41,446 nt of DNA from Lentisphaeria bacterium UBA1724. GTDB lineage: Bacteria > Verrucomicrobiota > Lentisphaeria > Oligosphaerales > Oligosphaeraceae. Numbering within the stretch: position 1 is the stretch's first letter; every line of letters starts with the position of its first letter. The stretch spans positions 266 through 41,711 of the forward strand of contig DCIO01000098.1 in assembly GCA_002315885.1 (NCBI GenBank), given 5' to 3'. Below are positions 1 through 8,052 of this stretch, piece by piece. The position numbers and the translations under genes were made by a program. Below the pieces are notes generated by a model. It was not told where the DNA came from. It worked only from the letters and a program-made list of their open reading frames with translations, and did no database searches.

Positions 1-64
1 TAGAAGCGCTAGCTAGAAAGTCTAGGTCTAGAGGCTCTAGCTAGAAGGTCTAGAGGCAGTCTAG
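1..64. repeat. CTAG-rich repeat cluster
   Basis: Eight copies of the tetranucleotide CTAG occur in 64 bases (starting at 9, 13, 22, 28, 37, 41, 50 and 61), embedded in recurring words such as GGTCTAGAGGC and CTAGCTAGAA. CTAG is rare in many bacterial genomes, so this density is not expected by chance. The cluster touches the left edge of the window and may extend beyond it. Its function is unknown; a mobile-element remnant or a simple-sequence expansion are both possible. Confidence 0.7.
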
Positions 65-93
65 AGGCTCCGAGGGTGATACGACCCGAGTTT

Positions 94-115
94 TTTCGCG
101 CGCGCAAGCGCGAAA
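94..115. other. Short GC hairpin upstream of the beta-CASP gene
   Basis: TTTCGCGC at 94-101 and GCGCGAAA at 108-115 form an 8-bp perfect stem around a 6-nt loop. No T-run follows it on either strand, so it is not a canonical terminator. It lies about 75 bases before the chosen start of the nuclease gene and could sit in its leader. No function can be assigned. Confidence 0.3.
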
Positions 116-176
116 GGCGAATGCGGTTATATTTGTGGTGTTCCGCTTTTTTGGTTTTGGTTATTCCCGTCATTCT

Positions 177-183
177 AGGAGGG
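177..183 (+). promoter_or_regulatory. Shine-Dalgarno site fixing the start at 190
   Basis: AGGAGGG lies six bases before the ATG at 190. This decides between that start and an in-frame upstream ATG at 76, which would add 38 residues that look like a membrane segment but are not expected in this enzyme family. Confidence 0.75.
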
Positions 184-189
184 CTTTCA

Positions 190-1584
190 ATGGACATTAG
201 ACTTGGTTTTTACGGTGCTACGGGCAATGTCACGGGTTCCTGCTATCTCTTGCAAGCCAATGACACGAATATCCTTGTGGATTGCGGCCTCTACCAAGAG
301 CACGACCTGAAGGAGCGGAATTGGGGGCGTTTCCCCATTTCTCCCAGCAAAGTGGATGCGGTTCTCCTGACTCACGCCCATCTGGACCACAGCGGTCGTC
401 TGCCGCGCCTCATCCGGGATGGCTTTGAAGGCCCCATCTACTGCACCAGCGCCTCCTCGGAGATCGCCCAGATTGTGATGGAAGACTGCGGGAAGATCAA
501 CGAAGAAGACGCGGAATTCAAGCGCAGACGTCACGCCGCGGAAGGCCGCAAGCCTGCCCATCCAGAAGAGCCCCTCTACACCGTGGAAGACGCGGAGGAT
601 GTGGCGCAATTCTTTGTGCCCGTAGATTACGACAAACCCACGGAGATTGCCCCTGGCATCACGGTGGAATTCATCCTAGTGGGGCATATTTTGGGTGCGG
701 CGGCCTGCCGTGTCACAATCACCCAGAATGGTGCTTCCCGGTCCATCGTCTTTTCGGGAGATGTTGGACGGAGTGACATGCCGATTCTCCAGGATCCCGT
801 CCCCGTGGGCAAAGCGGACTACCTGCTGGTGGAGTCCACCTACGGCGACCGTCTCCACGGTGAAATCAAGTCCATTCCCGACGAATTGGCGCGCATTGTC
901 AATGAGACTGCCGAAGCGGGGGGGAACCTGATTATTCCCTCCTTTGCGGTGGAGCGCACCCAGGAGCTGCTCTATTTTCTGGCGCAGCTCTCTGCGGAAA
1001 AGCGCATCCCGAAGCTCCAGATTTATCTGGACAGCCCCATGGCCAACAAGGTCAACACCGTCTTTGTGCACCACCCATACCTCTTTGACTCCGAGACCAT
1101 CCGCCTGGCCAGTGTGCTGAAGGTCTCCAATGTGATTCGCGTGCGCAGTTCTGCGGAATCCAAGGCCCTGAATCACATCCGCGGTTCCGTCATCATCATC
1201 TCGGGTTCGGGGATGTGTACGGGCGGCCGCATCAAACACCACCTCTGCCAGAACATCGAGCGTCCTGAATCCACGGTCCTTTTCGTGGGCTATCAGGCGC
1301 AGAACACCCTGGGACGGCAGATCCTGGACGGCGAAAAAGAAGTCCGTATCCTGGGTGAAATGTATGACGTAAATGCGCGCATTGAGCGCATTTCTGGCTT
1401 CTCCGCCCACGCCGACCAGAACGAGTTGCTGCAGTGGCTCTCCACCGTCAGCAATACTCCCCGCAAGGTCTTCGTCACCCACGGCGAGCCCAAAGCCGCC
1501 AAGGCCCTCCGAGACAAGATTTCTTCCCAAAAAGGCTGGAATGCGGTTGTTCCGCAATTCCAGGAAACTGTTGTTCTTGATTAA
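190..1584 (+). CDS. MBL-fold beta-CASP ribonuclease (CPSF/Ysh1-like, COG1236)
   Basis: Predicted cytoplasmic metallo-beta-lactamase-fold nuclease, 464 residues, of the family that includes the mRNA 3'-end processing factor CPSF73/Ysh1 and its bacterial homologues. Visible motifs: the zinc-binding HAHLDHSG (motif 2) about residue 60, a beta-CASP insertion in the middle, SGSGMCTGGRIKHHL, the FSAHAD motif and the final VTHGEP histidine. Together these are the full metal-ligand set, so it should be active on RNA; this is family knowledge. The start at 190 is favoured by AGGAGGG six bases upstream and because homologues begin at the RLGFYGATGNVTGS beta-strand. It is followed after 30 bases by an unrelated membrane protein gene on the same strand, possibly co-transcribed. 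Confidence 0.9.
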   Translation: MDIRLGFYGATGNVTGSCYLLQANDTNILVDCGLYQEHDLKERNWGRFPISPSKVDAVLLTHAHLDHSGRLPRLIRDGFEGPIYCTSASSEIAQIVMEDCGKINEEDAEFKRRRHAAEGRKPAHPEEPLYTVEDAEDVAQFFVPVDYDKPTEIAPGITVEFILVGHILGAAACRVTITQNGASRSIVFSGDVGRSDMPILQDPVPVGKADYLLVESTYGDRLHGEIKSIPDELARIVNETAEAGGNLIIPSFAVERTQELLYFLAQLSAEKRIPKLQIYLDSPMANKVNTVFVHHPYLFDSETIRLASVLKVSNVIRVRSSAESKALNHIRGSVIIISGSGMCTGGRIKHHLCQNIERPESTVLFVGYQAQNTLGRQILDGEKEVRILGEMYDVNARIERISGFSAHADQNELLQWLSTVSNTPRKVFVTHGEPKAAKALRDKISSQKGWNAVVPQFQETVVLD

Positions 1585-1614
1585 ACCCACCACCCCATCA
1601 CCTCAATCACTGCC

Positions 1615-3879
1615 ATGAAATTTCAGAAAGTCGGAAAAGCCTACCAGCTCATTATCAACAACGGCCAGGACCTGCAGGACGCATTGACCCTGGATGAAGC
1701 CCTGTGGGTGGCCATGAGCGCTCCCGTGAAGGCGTACACCTGTGACCCGAAGGTCCTGACCTACATTGACACCCTCAAGCTGGGCTCCATCACCACCGAA
1801 ACCCTGAAAGGCGCCATCCGCTGGCTGCTGGATGTCTATGCCGACAAGGAATCCATCACCGAGCATTTTGACGGCAAGCTGGAGCTCTCCAAACTGACCG
1901 ACTCCGATACCGCAAAGGATATCAAGCATTCCGCGGAATACATCCTGAAGGACTTGAGCGCTGAAGACAAGAGCGGCATCACCCTGGCGCAGGTCCGCGA
2001 ATTCCAGAAAATTCTCACCAGCCGTCCCCTGAATGGCGATGGCGTGATTTCCCTGTTGGCCACTGGCGAGGCCAGCACTGATGCCCTGAAGAAAGAGCTC
2101 CACGACATCGTGGAAGACGCCGTGAAGGCCACGGGCGGCAAGCAGGACTTGGATGGCACCATGGGCGCCACCCTGGAACAAATCAAGGCATTCCTGGCCG
2201 CGATTCCCGAGTTCCTGGAATGGCGCAAGGCGGGTCTCCTGCCCGAAGGACAGTCTACCTCCGAAATCCTGCCCTTCGGCGCGGATACCGCCGCCACCCT
2301 GGCACTCCTCAATGCCAATGCGGGTCTGGTGGACGAGTTCTTCAAGCTCTGTGACCTGCAGGGCTTCGATGCACGCTTCCATGGCCAGGTTCTCCAGAAT
2401 GACGGTAAGCCCGGCACCCTGGATCCCACTGCCTGGCCTGGCGTGGAAGAGCACCTCAAGGCCATGCCCATCGTCCAGCCCAATGGCAAGGCCGCCATCA
2501 TCCTGGATGCCCCCGAATACATCAACCCCCTCTACCGCGGTTGGTGGGCGGACATCACCGCAAAGCTCCTGCGTCCCGTGCTGGGTGCCGACCTGAAGGA
2601 ACTGACTCCCGCCGACTGGGGCAAAGTCAAGGCGGTCTTTGGTGCCTACCAGGCATACATGGGCGCCCAGAAGGGCGGTATCTGCGCCCCAGTGGATGTT
2701 GCGCACCTGGAGCACTACCTGACTCTGAAAGGCGTGCTGGAAGAAGCCGGCGAGCTGGAAACCAAGGACCTGGCAGTCGCACAGATCCTCAAGGAAGCGG
2801 GCGCGGTGGAACAGGCGCTGCTCTATCTGCAGTGGCTCATCAAAATCGCCAACAACTTCATCAGCTTCCCCAACCTCTATGATCCCAAGACACCCACTCT
2901 CTTCGAGCGCGGACGGGTGGTCATCGACGGACGCTGGTTCAATATCACCTTCCCCGTGGACGACATGGGCGCACACTCCGTCCTGGCTACCAACAGCGGA
3001 CTCTTCCTCATCTACGTGGAAGTGGACACCAAGCCCGCACAAATCCTCTGTGCACCCGTCACCATCGGCGACAAGGGCAATCTGGTAGCGGGCAAGCGTG
3101 GTATCTTCTTCTCCCCCGATGGTCAGACCTACAATGCGAAAATCGCCAAAGTCATCGAGAATCCCGTCTGCCTGAAGGAAGCCATCGTGGCCCCCTTCGC
3201 AAAATTCGGCAAGATGGCGGAGGACAAAGTCGCTTCCATGTCCAACGCCTCCGAAGGCGCCATCACGGGCAAGATGTCCGGTCTGATCAACGACCCCAAG
3301 GCCACCGCGGCAGCCGCCACTGCGGCACCCGCGGCACAGCCCGCAGCGAAGGGTGACAAGTCTGGTATGCTCATGGGCCTCGGCATCGCATTTGCGGCCT
3401 TGTCCTCCGCATTGGCCTTCATTTGCAAGACCCTGGCCAGCATGAGCGGGGTTGCTATCGTGATTTCTCTGCTGTGCGTGCTGGCGGTGCTGGTGGCTCC
3501 CATCATGCTGCTGGCAATCCTGCGCCTGCGTCGTCAGGACCTCTCCAGCTTGCTGGAGGGCAATGGCTGGGCCATCAACTCCCGTATGCGCCTGACCTTC
3601 AAACAGCGCAGCGCATTCTCTCGCGGTGGCCGCTTCCCCAACGAAGCCGAAGGCACCCCGAAGAAGCGCCTGGCCGCAGGCATCTGCTACGTATTGCTGG
3701 TCCTCGCCATCATCCTGGCGGGTTACTTCGGCTGGCGCTATCACCAGTCCTGCAAGCAAGCCGCTGCCGCACCGCAGTGCGTGGTCGTGGACCCCGTGAC
3801 ACTGCCACCTGAGGCACCCGCTGCCGAGGCGCCCGCTCCTGCCGAAGCGCCCGCTGTCGAGGCGCCCGCCGCCCAGTAA
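1615..3879 (+). CDS. Uncharacterised 754-residue protein with C-terminal membrane segments
   Basis: I do not recognise a named family. Residues 1 to about 575 look soluble and mixed alpha/beta, without a signal peptide. Residues about 584-602 and 609-638 are strongly hydrophobic, and a third hydrophobic segment lies at about 688-708. Between them is a basic stretch containing LLEGNGWAINSRMRLT, and I have an impression of similar NGWA(I/V)N-RMRLT segments in PVC hypothetical proteins, which I cannot verify here. The last 35 residues are Ala/Pro/Glu-rich repeats (EAPAPAEAPAVEAPAAQ), possibly periplasmic. An Ala-rich linker at about 563-580 separates the soluble body from the membrane part. Codon use matches the surrounding core genes, so it looks native. 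A large N-terminal cytoplasmic domain tethered to the membrane is inferred. Confidence 0.85.
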   Translation: MKFQKVGKAYQLIINNGQDLQDALTLDEALWVAMSAPVKAYTCDPKVLTYIDTLKLGSITTETLKGAIRWLLDVYADKESITEHFDGKLELSKLTDSDTAKDIKHSAEYILKDLSAEDKSGITLAQVREFQKILTSRPLNGDGVISLLATGEASTDALKKELHDIVEDAVKATGGKQDLDGTMGATLEQIKAFLAAIPEFLEWRKAGLLPEGQSTSEILPFGADTAATLALLNANAGLVDEFFKLCDLQGFDARFHGQVLQNDGKPGTLDPTAWPGVEEHLKAMPIVQPNGKAAIILDAPEYINPLYRGWWADITAKLLRPVLGADLKELTPADWGKVKAVFGAYQAYMGAQKGGICAPVDVAHLEHYLTLKGVLEEAGELETKDLAVAQILKEAGAVEQALLYLQWLIKIANNFISFPNLYDPKTPTLFERGRVVIDGRWFNITFPVDDMGAHSVLATNSGLFLIYVEVDTKPAQILCAPVTIGDKGNLVAGKRGIFFSPDGQTYNAKIAKVIENPVCLKEAIVAPFAKFGKMAEDKVASMSNASEGAITGKMSGLINDPKATAAAATAAPAAQPAAKGDKSGMLMGLGIAFAALSSALAFICKTLASMSGVAIVISLLCVLAVLVAPIMLLAILRLRRQDLSSLLEGNGWAINSRMRLTFKQRSAFSRGGRFPNEAEGTPKKRLAAGICYVLLVLAIILAGYFGWRYHQSCKQAAAAPQCVVVDPVTLPPEAPAAEAPAPAEAPAVEAPAAQ

Positions 3880-3896
3880 CCCCGAATTGGGCGTAG

Positions 3897-3920
3897 CCCC
3901 TCGCGTAGTGCCGCGAGGGG
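3897..3920. repeat. Perfect 9-bp hairpin, intergenic
   Basis: CCCCTCGCG (3897-3905) and CGCGAGGGG (3912-3920) pair perfectly around TAGTGC. It starts 17 bases after the stop of the 754-residue protein. There is no T-tract, so it resembles a REP-type palindrome more than an intrinsic terminator, though it could stabilise the mRNA 3' end. Confidence 0.6.
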
Positions 3921-3953
3921 CAAGACGCCAAAGGAACCCCGTAGCGCGTAAGG

Positions 3954-3980
3954 GTAGGAGGGGCCTTCAGGCCCCTGTAG
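3954..3980. repeat. REP-like GTAGG palindrome
   Basis: GTAGG precedes a perfect 7-bp stem, AGGGGCC (3959-3965) TTCA GGCCCCT (3970-3976), followed by GTAGG. The CCTGTAGG ending is shared with a palindrome at 41425-41446, and GTAGGAGGGG recurs inverted at 31971-31980. Three copies in one window, all intergenic, indicate a dispersed palindrome family. Confidence 0.65.
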
Positions 3981-3984
3981 GTGC

Positions 3985-4027
3985 GCCCCTCGTGTAGCGC
4001 GCGCCAGCGCAAAGCGTAGCGAGGGGC
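3985..4027. repeat. Long-loop inverted repeat before the LolA-like gene
   Basis: GCCCCTCG (3985-3992) and CGAGGGGC (4020-4027) are perfect arms around a GC-rich loop that can fold further (GCGC/AGCGC words). The arm sequence GCCCCTCG repeats that of the hairpin at 3897-3920, so the whole 3880-4048 gap is built from related palindromes. Confidence 0.55.
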
Positions 4028-4048
4028 ATTTCCCAATCCGCAATTACC

Positions 4049-4732
4049 ATGAAGCATTTCTTATTTGCCATCTTCTTTAGCCTTGCCCTCGCCTTCCCTC
4101 TTTATGCCGAAGAAGAGCTTCCCGCCAAGGCCTTCCTGGAAGCCCTACGTCAGCCATTGACGCAGGATGCCTGGGGTGAAGCCACGGGTCGTATCATCTA
4201 CAGCCAGAAAGGCAAATCGAAGCTGGAGGGCAATTTGCGCCTGAAGGTCTCCTTCACCGCAGAGGCCATGTATGCACAGCTTGTCATCAACGACAAGAAC
4301 TTCTATGGTCTGGAATTAATGCGTGAGACTGCGGGTAAATCCGCCCAGCATTTGGATCTCCCCGATGACGAAGTCAAGCCCGGTCTCTTTGATTTCGGTG
4401 TCCGTCCCTCGGATCTCTCCTTTGCCTTCATCTTCTGGGATTTCGTGGAAGAATTGCCGCGTTCCAGCAGCCGCTGGCAGAGTTGCCGCGTGCTGAAGCT
4501 AGCCGCCCCCGACGGCAGTGAAACCGTGGATGTATGGTTTGAAGCGGACCACGGTTTTCCCATGGAAGCCAAATGGTACAAAAAGGGCGAGACGAAGCCC
4601 TGGCGCTCCCTCATCATGAAAGGCGCAAAGCGCTTTGAAAACGGGCTCTGGTTCGTGAAGGAAATGCAGCTCTCTGGCGATGGCTGGAAGACCGCAGTCA
4701 AATTCGACTTTGCGGAAAAGACAGAACTATAA
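4049..4732 (+). CDS. LolA-like outer-membrane lipoprotein-sorting family protein
   Basis: A 227-residue exported protein. Residues 1-20 form a signal peptide (short basic start, hydrophobic core, cleavage likely after LYA). The mature part is beta-rich, with the pattern seen in LolA-like and outer-membrane-lipoprotein-sorting domains: a GRIIYSQKG-type first strand, LELMRET, then a C-terminal block with VWFEADHGFPMEAKWYKKG and KRFENGLWFVKEMQL. In that family such half-barrels bind lipid or lipoproteins in the periplasm. Here only the fold is proposed. No lol transporter genes are near. It lies 39 bases before the glycosidase gene on the same strand. Alternative: a generic periplasmic beta-barrel lipid-binding protein. 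Confidence 0.7.
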   Translation: MKHFLFAIFFSLALAFPLYAEEELPAKAFLEALRQPLTQDAWGEATGRIIYSQKGKSKLEGNLRLKVSFTAEAMYAQLVINDKNFYGLELMRETAGKSAQHLDLPDDEVKPGLFDFGVRPSDLSFAFIFWDFVEELPRSSSRWQSCRVLKLAAPDGSETVDVWFEADHGFPMEAKWYKKGETKPWRSLIMKGAKRFENGLWFVKEMQLSGDGWKTAVKFDFAEKTEL

Positions 4733-4771
4733 ATCACCCCATTTTAACAAACTCCACACAGGTTCATTCTT

Positions 4772-7700
4772 ATGCATCTCAAAACTGCGCTATTAAGTCT
4801 CATGACTGTTCTGATGTCACTTTCCTGCTACTCGGTGAACATCCCCGAGGACGCCCCTGAATTTCCCCAGCAGTGGACCATCTTCCTTTTCCCTGGAAAA
4901 GATTGCAACCCCACCGTCCAGGAATTGAGTGCAATCCCTGAAACACTTCATGGGGTAGCGCCCATCCAAAAGACCCTCGTAAACCACGAATTCGACCTGC
5001 AACCCGATTTCGGCAATCGCAGCGACAAGAATTACGCATGGCTCTTCGCTAGCCTGGATGCCCCACGGGACATGGAATACCCCATGGGATGCGGCGCAGA
5101 CTGGTGGTTCGACTGCTATCTCAACGGCAAGAAAGTGGACGGCACTTTCCCCCAAGGGAATGTCCTCCATCCCCCACAGTTCACTGACCACAGGTTCGTC
5201 CTGAAGCTGAAGCAGGGCACCAACATCATCGCCATCAAATACCGCTCGGGAGACGCATCCAGCGTGATTGCCCTGGGCGGCGCCAAGGATATCCACGCGT
5301 ATTCCGTCAGTCCGAAAGTCCAAGCGCGCATTGACCTCTATGCGAATCGCGGCGTGCCAATGGAAGTGGAGAATGTGGTCCCCAAGGACTTGAAGGATAA
5401 GATTGAAAAGGGCCTGGCACCCGCGGAATACGCCTTCATCGACTCCTACTGGAACAAACTCCTGCGTCCCAAAGTGGACACCCTGATTAACATGGCCTCC
5501 AAGGGCGCCTCCCGAGGCGATGCACAGGTCCTCTCCTGCGATTTCGATGGCGCTACACTCATCGCGAAACTCACGGGCAAGCCCGCCCTGACTCCCGAGG
5601 ATGTCTTCTATGTAGCCATCAACACCGCCAAAGGTCAGACTCTCTTCTACGATTGCAACAGTCTGGCGGAGCTGAAAGCAGATTTTGGAGCGGACGGTAT
5701 TGTCACCGTGACCATTCCTGGCCTGAAGAACTTCCCCTACGGCGCATCTTACCAGGGCACTGTCCTGGCGGGCGTTGTCCGTCGCAATTCCGCGGAGAAA
5801 TTCTCCGCGCCCGTTTCCTTGGGCGGTGCGGTCTGTCCTGGCGAGAAGGCGGTCCTGCGGATTGTGAATACGGAAGCGGGTCCCACGCCCATGCTGAATG
5901 GCAAGCCCTTCTTCTTCACCTGCTTCACCGTCCATCCCTATGTCCCCGAGCGTTCCATTCCCACGGGCATGGAAGGTGCCAACTCGCCTGTCAACGTAAT
6001 TGCGGTCCGTGTGGGTGGCAATAGCTCCAGCAGCGATTGGTGGTATGGTCCTGGGCAGTATGACTTCACCACGCTGGACTGGACGCTGAATAGCCTGGCG
6101 CGGGATTTCCCCGACTCCAAGATCGCCCTCTATCTCTGGTGCCATCCCGGCAATTGGTATGGCGAGATGTATCCCGAACGCCTGGCGCTGGACGAAGATG
6201 GTCAACCCGCCAAGGACTACTATGTGGCGAAGGTATCCTTCGACAACCCTGACGTGCAGAAAGACACCCTGGATGCCATCGGCGCACTGGTGGAACACTG
6301 CGAAAAATACTTCTCCAGCAAGATTGCCATCTACAATCTAATGGGCGGCATCTCCTGCGAATGGCAGGGCTGGAATAGCCATAGCGCAAAATTCTCCGAC
6401 TACAGCGCAGGGAATCTGAAGAATTATCAGGCCTACGCCGCAGAACGTGGCATCCAGGTGGACCACGTGCCTACTCCCGCAGAACACCAGCGCTCCGACG
6501 GCGGCATCTTCCGCAATCCCGTCACAGACTGGAATGCCATTCTCTACGACCGCTTCTACAGCGAATCCATCGCTAAATTCATCGACAGGATTGCGGGCGT
6601 CATCAAAGAGAAGTGCGCTGGTGACAAGCTGGTGGGCACCTACTACGGCTACCACCTGGAATACTCCAGCCTGGGTTACACCGTGAATCGCGCAGGCCAC
6701 AACAACACCCGACGGTTGCTGGATTCCCCCAACATTGACTTCTTCCTCTCTCCCCAGAGTTACTCCGTCCGTGCCCTAGGGGCACCCAACGCGGACATGA
6801 AGGCATACGGTGCCATGCGACTGGCGGGGAAATTCTCCATCATGGAAGACGACACCCGCACCCACAAGCTGGACCAGTGCGGCTACAACCAGGCCCTGAA
6901 CCAGGAGCAGACCCTGAAGATGCTGACCCGTAACATCGGTATGTACCTCTGCCACCGCATGCCCCTCAACCAGTTGGGCGAACACGGCGGTGACGAAATG
7001 GCAACGCCCGAGCTCTACGACTTCTACACAAAAGCCCTGGCGGCGGGACAGTTCGTCATGGAACAGAATGAGCCCGATCCCACACAGATCGCCGCGGTCA
7101 TTGACGAGAAGGCCATCCAGTATCTCTGCGCGCGCAGAAAGACTGTCAGCTGTCCCAACGACGAAAACTACGAATACGACTACAACGGCAAGCTGAAGCT
7201 GAATCCCACCTGGAGCGTCCAGCCACTCTCAGGTGAAGCCCTGGGCTACCAGCGCTATGCGTTGGCACATTTCGGCGCCCCCGTAGATGTCATCCTGCTG
7301 GAAGACGTGGTCAAGACCGCCGGCAAATACAAGGTGGTGATTTTCCTGAATTCCTACCAGGATACCCCCGAAGTGCGGGCCGCATTCCAGGCACTCCGGG
7401 AAAAGAACGTAACCATCGTCTCACTCTACGGAACGGGCTTCATTGACGACAAGGGCTTCTCCACCCAGGCCATGAGCGAGCTTATGGGCATGAACGTCCA
7501 ACTCGCAAAACCCGGCAGCCTGCAGCTCAAGTTGGACAATGGAGACATCTGCGGTGGCGACTACCCCGTGGAGCCGCGTTTCACCGTGAACGACCCGCAG
7601 GCAAAGCAACTGGGCGTCTACGCCAACGACAACATCCCCGCTGTCTTCCAGAAGGGCAACACCTACTTCTACGGCGGCGCGTATCTAGACGAAAAGCTCA

Positions 7701-7939
7701 TCCGTGAAATCGCGCGCCAGAACGGCATCCACATCTACCTGGAAACCGGTGATAACTTCTACGCGGGCGCAAATGTGGTCTCCATCCACGCAAAATACCC
7801 CGGCGAAAAGACCATCAAACTGCCTAAGAAATTCGCTACCATCGTGGATGCCTTCTCCGGCGAGGTCGTGGCAACTGACGTCGACCACTTCACCATCACC
7901 ATGAAGGCCACCGACTCCCGCGTCTTCCTGCTGAAGTAA
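4772..7939 (+). CDS. Large exported glycoside hydrolase, GH42-like (beta-galactosidase-type)
   Basis: 1055 residues with an N-terminal signal peptide ending near Cys19, which could make it a lipoprotein (LMSLSC resembles a lipobox). Residues about 30-170 look like a carbohydrate-binding-type beta-sandwich (WWFDCYLNGKKV, then a DHRFVLKLKQGTNIIAIKY block). A TIM-barrel-like centre follows, with LYLWCHPGNWYGEMYPE near 460, ISCEWQGW (Glu530) and FSIMEDDTRTH (Glu692). These two Glu are my candidates for acid/base and nucleophile. The part from about 800 onward resembles the GH42 trimerisation/beta-galactosidase region (VILLEDVV, KVVIFLNSYQ). Divergent long GH42-like enzymes are common in Lentisphaerae; substrate specificity is not readable. 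A strong terminator follows directly. Start chosen at the ATG preceding the signal peptide. Confidence 0.78.
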   Translation: MHLKTALLSLMTVLMSLSCYSVNIPEDAPEFPQQWTIFLFPGKDCNPTVQELSAIPETLHGVAPIQKTLVNHEFDLQPDFGNRSDKNYAWLFASLDAPRDMEYPMGCGADWWFDCYLNGKKVDGTFPQGNVLHPPQFTDHRFVLKLKQGTNIIAIKYRSGDASSVIALGGAKDIHAYSVSPKVQARIDLYANRGVPMEVENVVPKDLKDKIEKGLAPAEYAFIDSYWNKLLRPKVDTLINMASKGASRGDAQVLSCDFDGATLIAKLTGKPALTPEDVFYVAINTAKGQTLFYDCNSLAELKADFGADGIVTVTIPGLKNFPYGASYQGTVLAGVVRRNSAEKFSAPVSLGGAVCPGEKAVLRIVNTEAGPTPMLNGKPFFFTCFTVHPYVPERSIPTGMEGANSPVNVIAVRVGGNSSSSDWWYGPGQYDFTTLDWTLNSLARDFPDSKIALYLWCHPGNWYGEMYPERLALDEDGQPAKDYYVAKVSFDNPDVQKDTLDAIGALVEHCEKYFSSKIAIYNLMGGISCEWQGWNSHSAKFSDYSAGNLKNYQAYAAERGIQVDHVPTPAEHQRSDGGIFRNPVTDWNAILYDRFYSESIAKFIDRIAGVIKEKCAGDKLVGTYYGYHLEYSSLGYTVNRAGHNNTRRLLDSPNIDFFLSPQSYSVRALGAPNADMKAYGAMRLAGKFSIMEDDTRTHKLDQCGYNQALNQEQTLKMLTRNIGMYLCHRMPLNQLGEHGGDEMATPELYDFYTKALAAGQFVMEQNEPDPTQIAAVIDEKAIQYLCARRKTVSCPNDENYEYDYNGKLKLNPTWSVQPLSGEALGYQRYALAHFGAPVDVILLEDVVKTAGKYKVVIFLNSYQDTPEVRAAFQALREKNVTIVSLYGTGFIDDKGFSTQAMSELMGMNVQLAKPGSLQLKLDNGDICGGDYPVEPRFTVNDPQAKQLGVYANDNIPAVFQKGNTYFYGGAYLDEKLIREIARQNGIHIYLETGDNFYAGANVVSIHAKYPGEKTIKLPKKFATIVDAFSGEVVATDVDHFTITMKATDSRVFLLK

Positions 7940-7963
7940 GCGGCTAGTCAACCAAGAACACAC

Positions 7964-8016
7964 AAAAGGCACAAGGGAAAGACCATCCGTCTTTCTCTTG
8001 TGCCCTTTTGTTTTTT
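7964..8016 (+). terminator. Strong intrinsic terminator, bidirectional
   Basis: A roughly 20-bp near-perfect stem (AAAAGGCACAAG on the left, CTTGTGCCCTTTT on the right, one bulge and one G-T pair, loop CATCC) is followed by GTTTTTT at 8010-8016. It ends the glycosidase transcript. Its mirror strand also carries a T-rich tail, so it can serve the convergent AAA_14 gene. Confidence 0.9.
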
Positions 8017-8052
8017 ACCCTATTTGGGGCAGCGCTATCATGGAGGTATTCT

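Noticed and set aside
76..189. An N-terminal membrane extension of the beta-CASP nuclease.
   Set aside because: A strong AGGAGGG site supports the start at 190, and the extension has no equivalent in the family.
1603..3759. A 718-codon open frame on the minus strand opposite the 754-residue protein.
   Set aside because: It is a shadow of a GC-rich gene: low-complexity Gly/His/Gln-rich composition, no motif, and the plus-strand frame has clear membrane segments and typical codon use.
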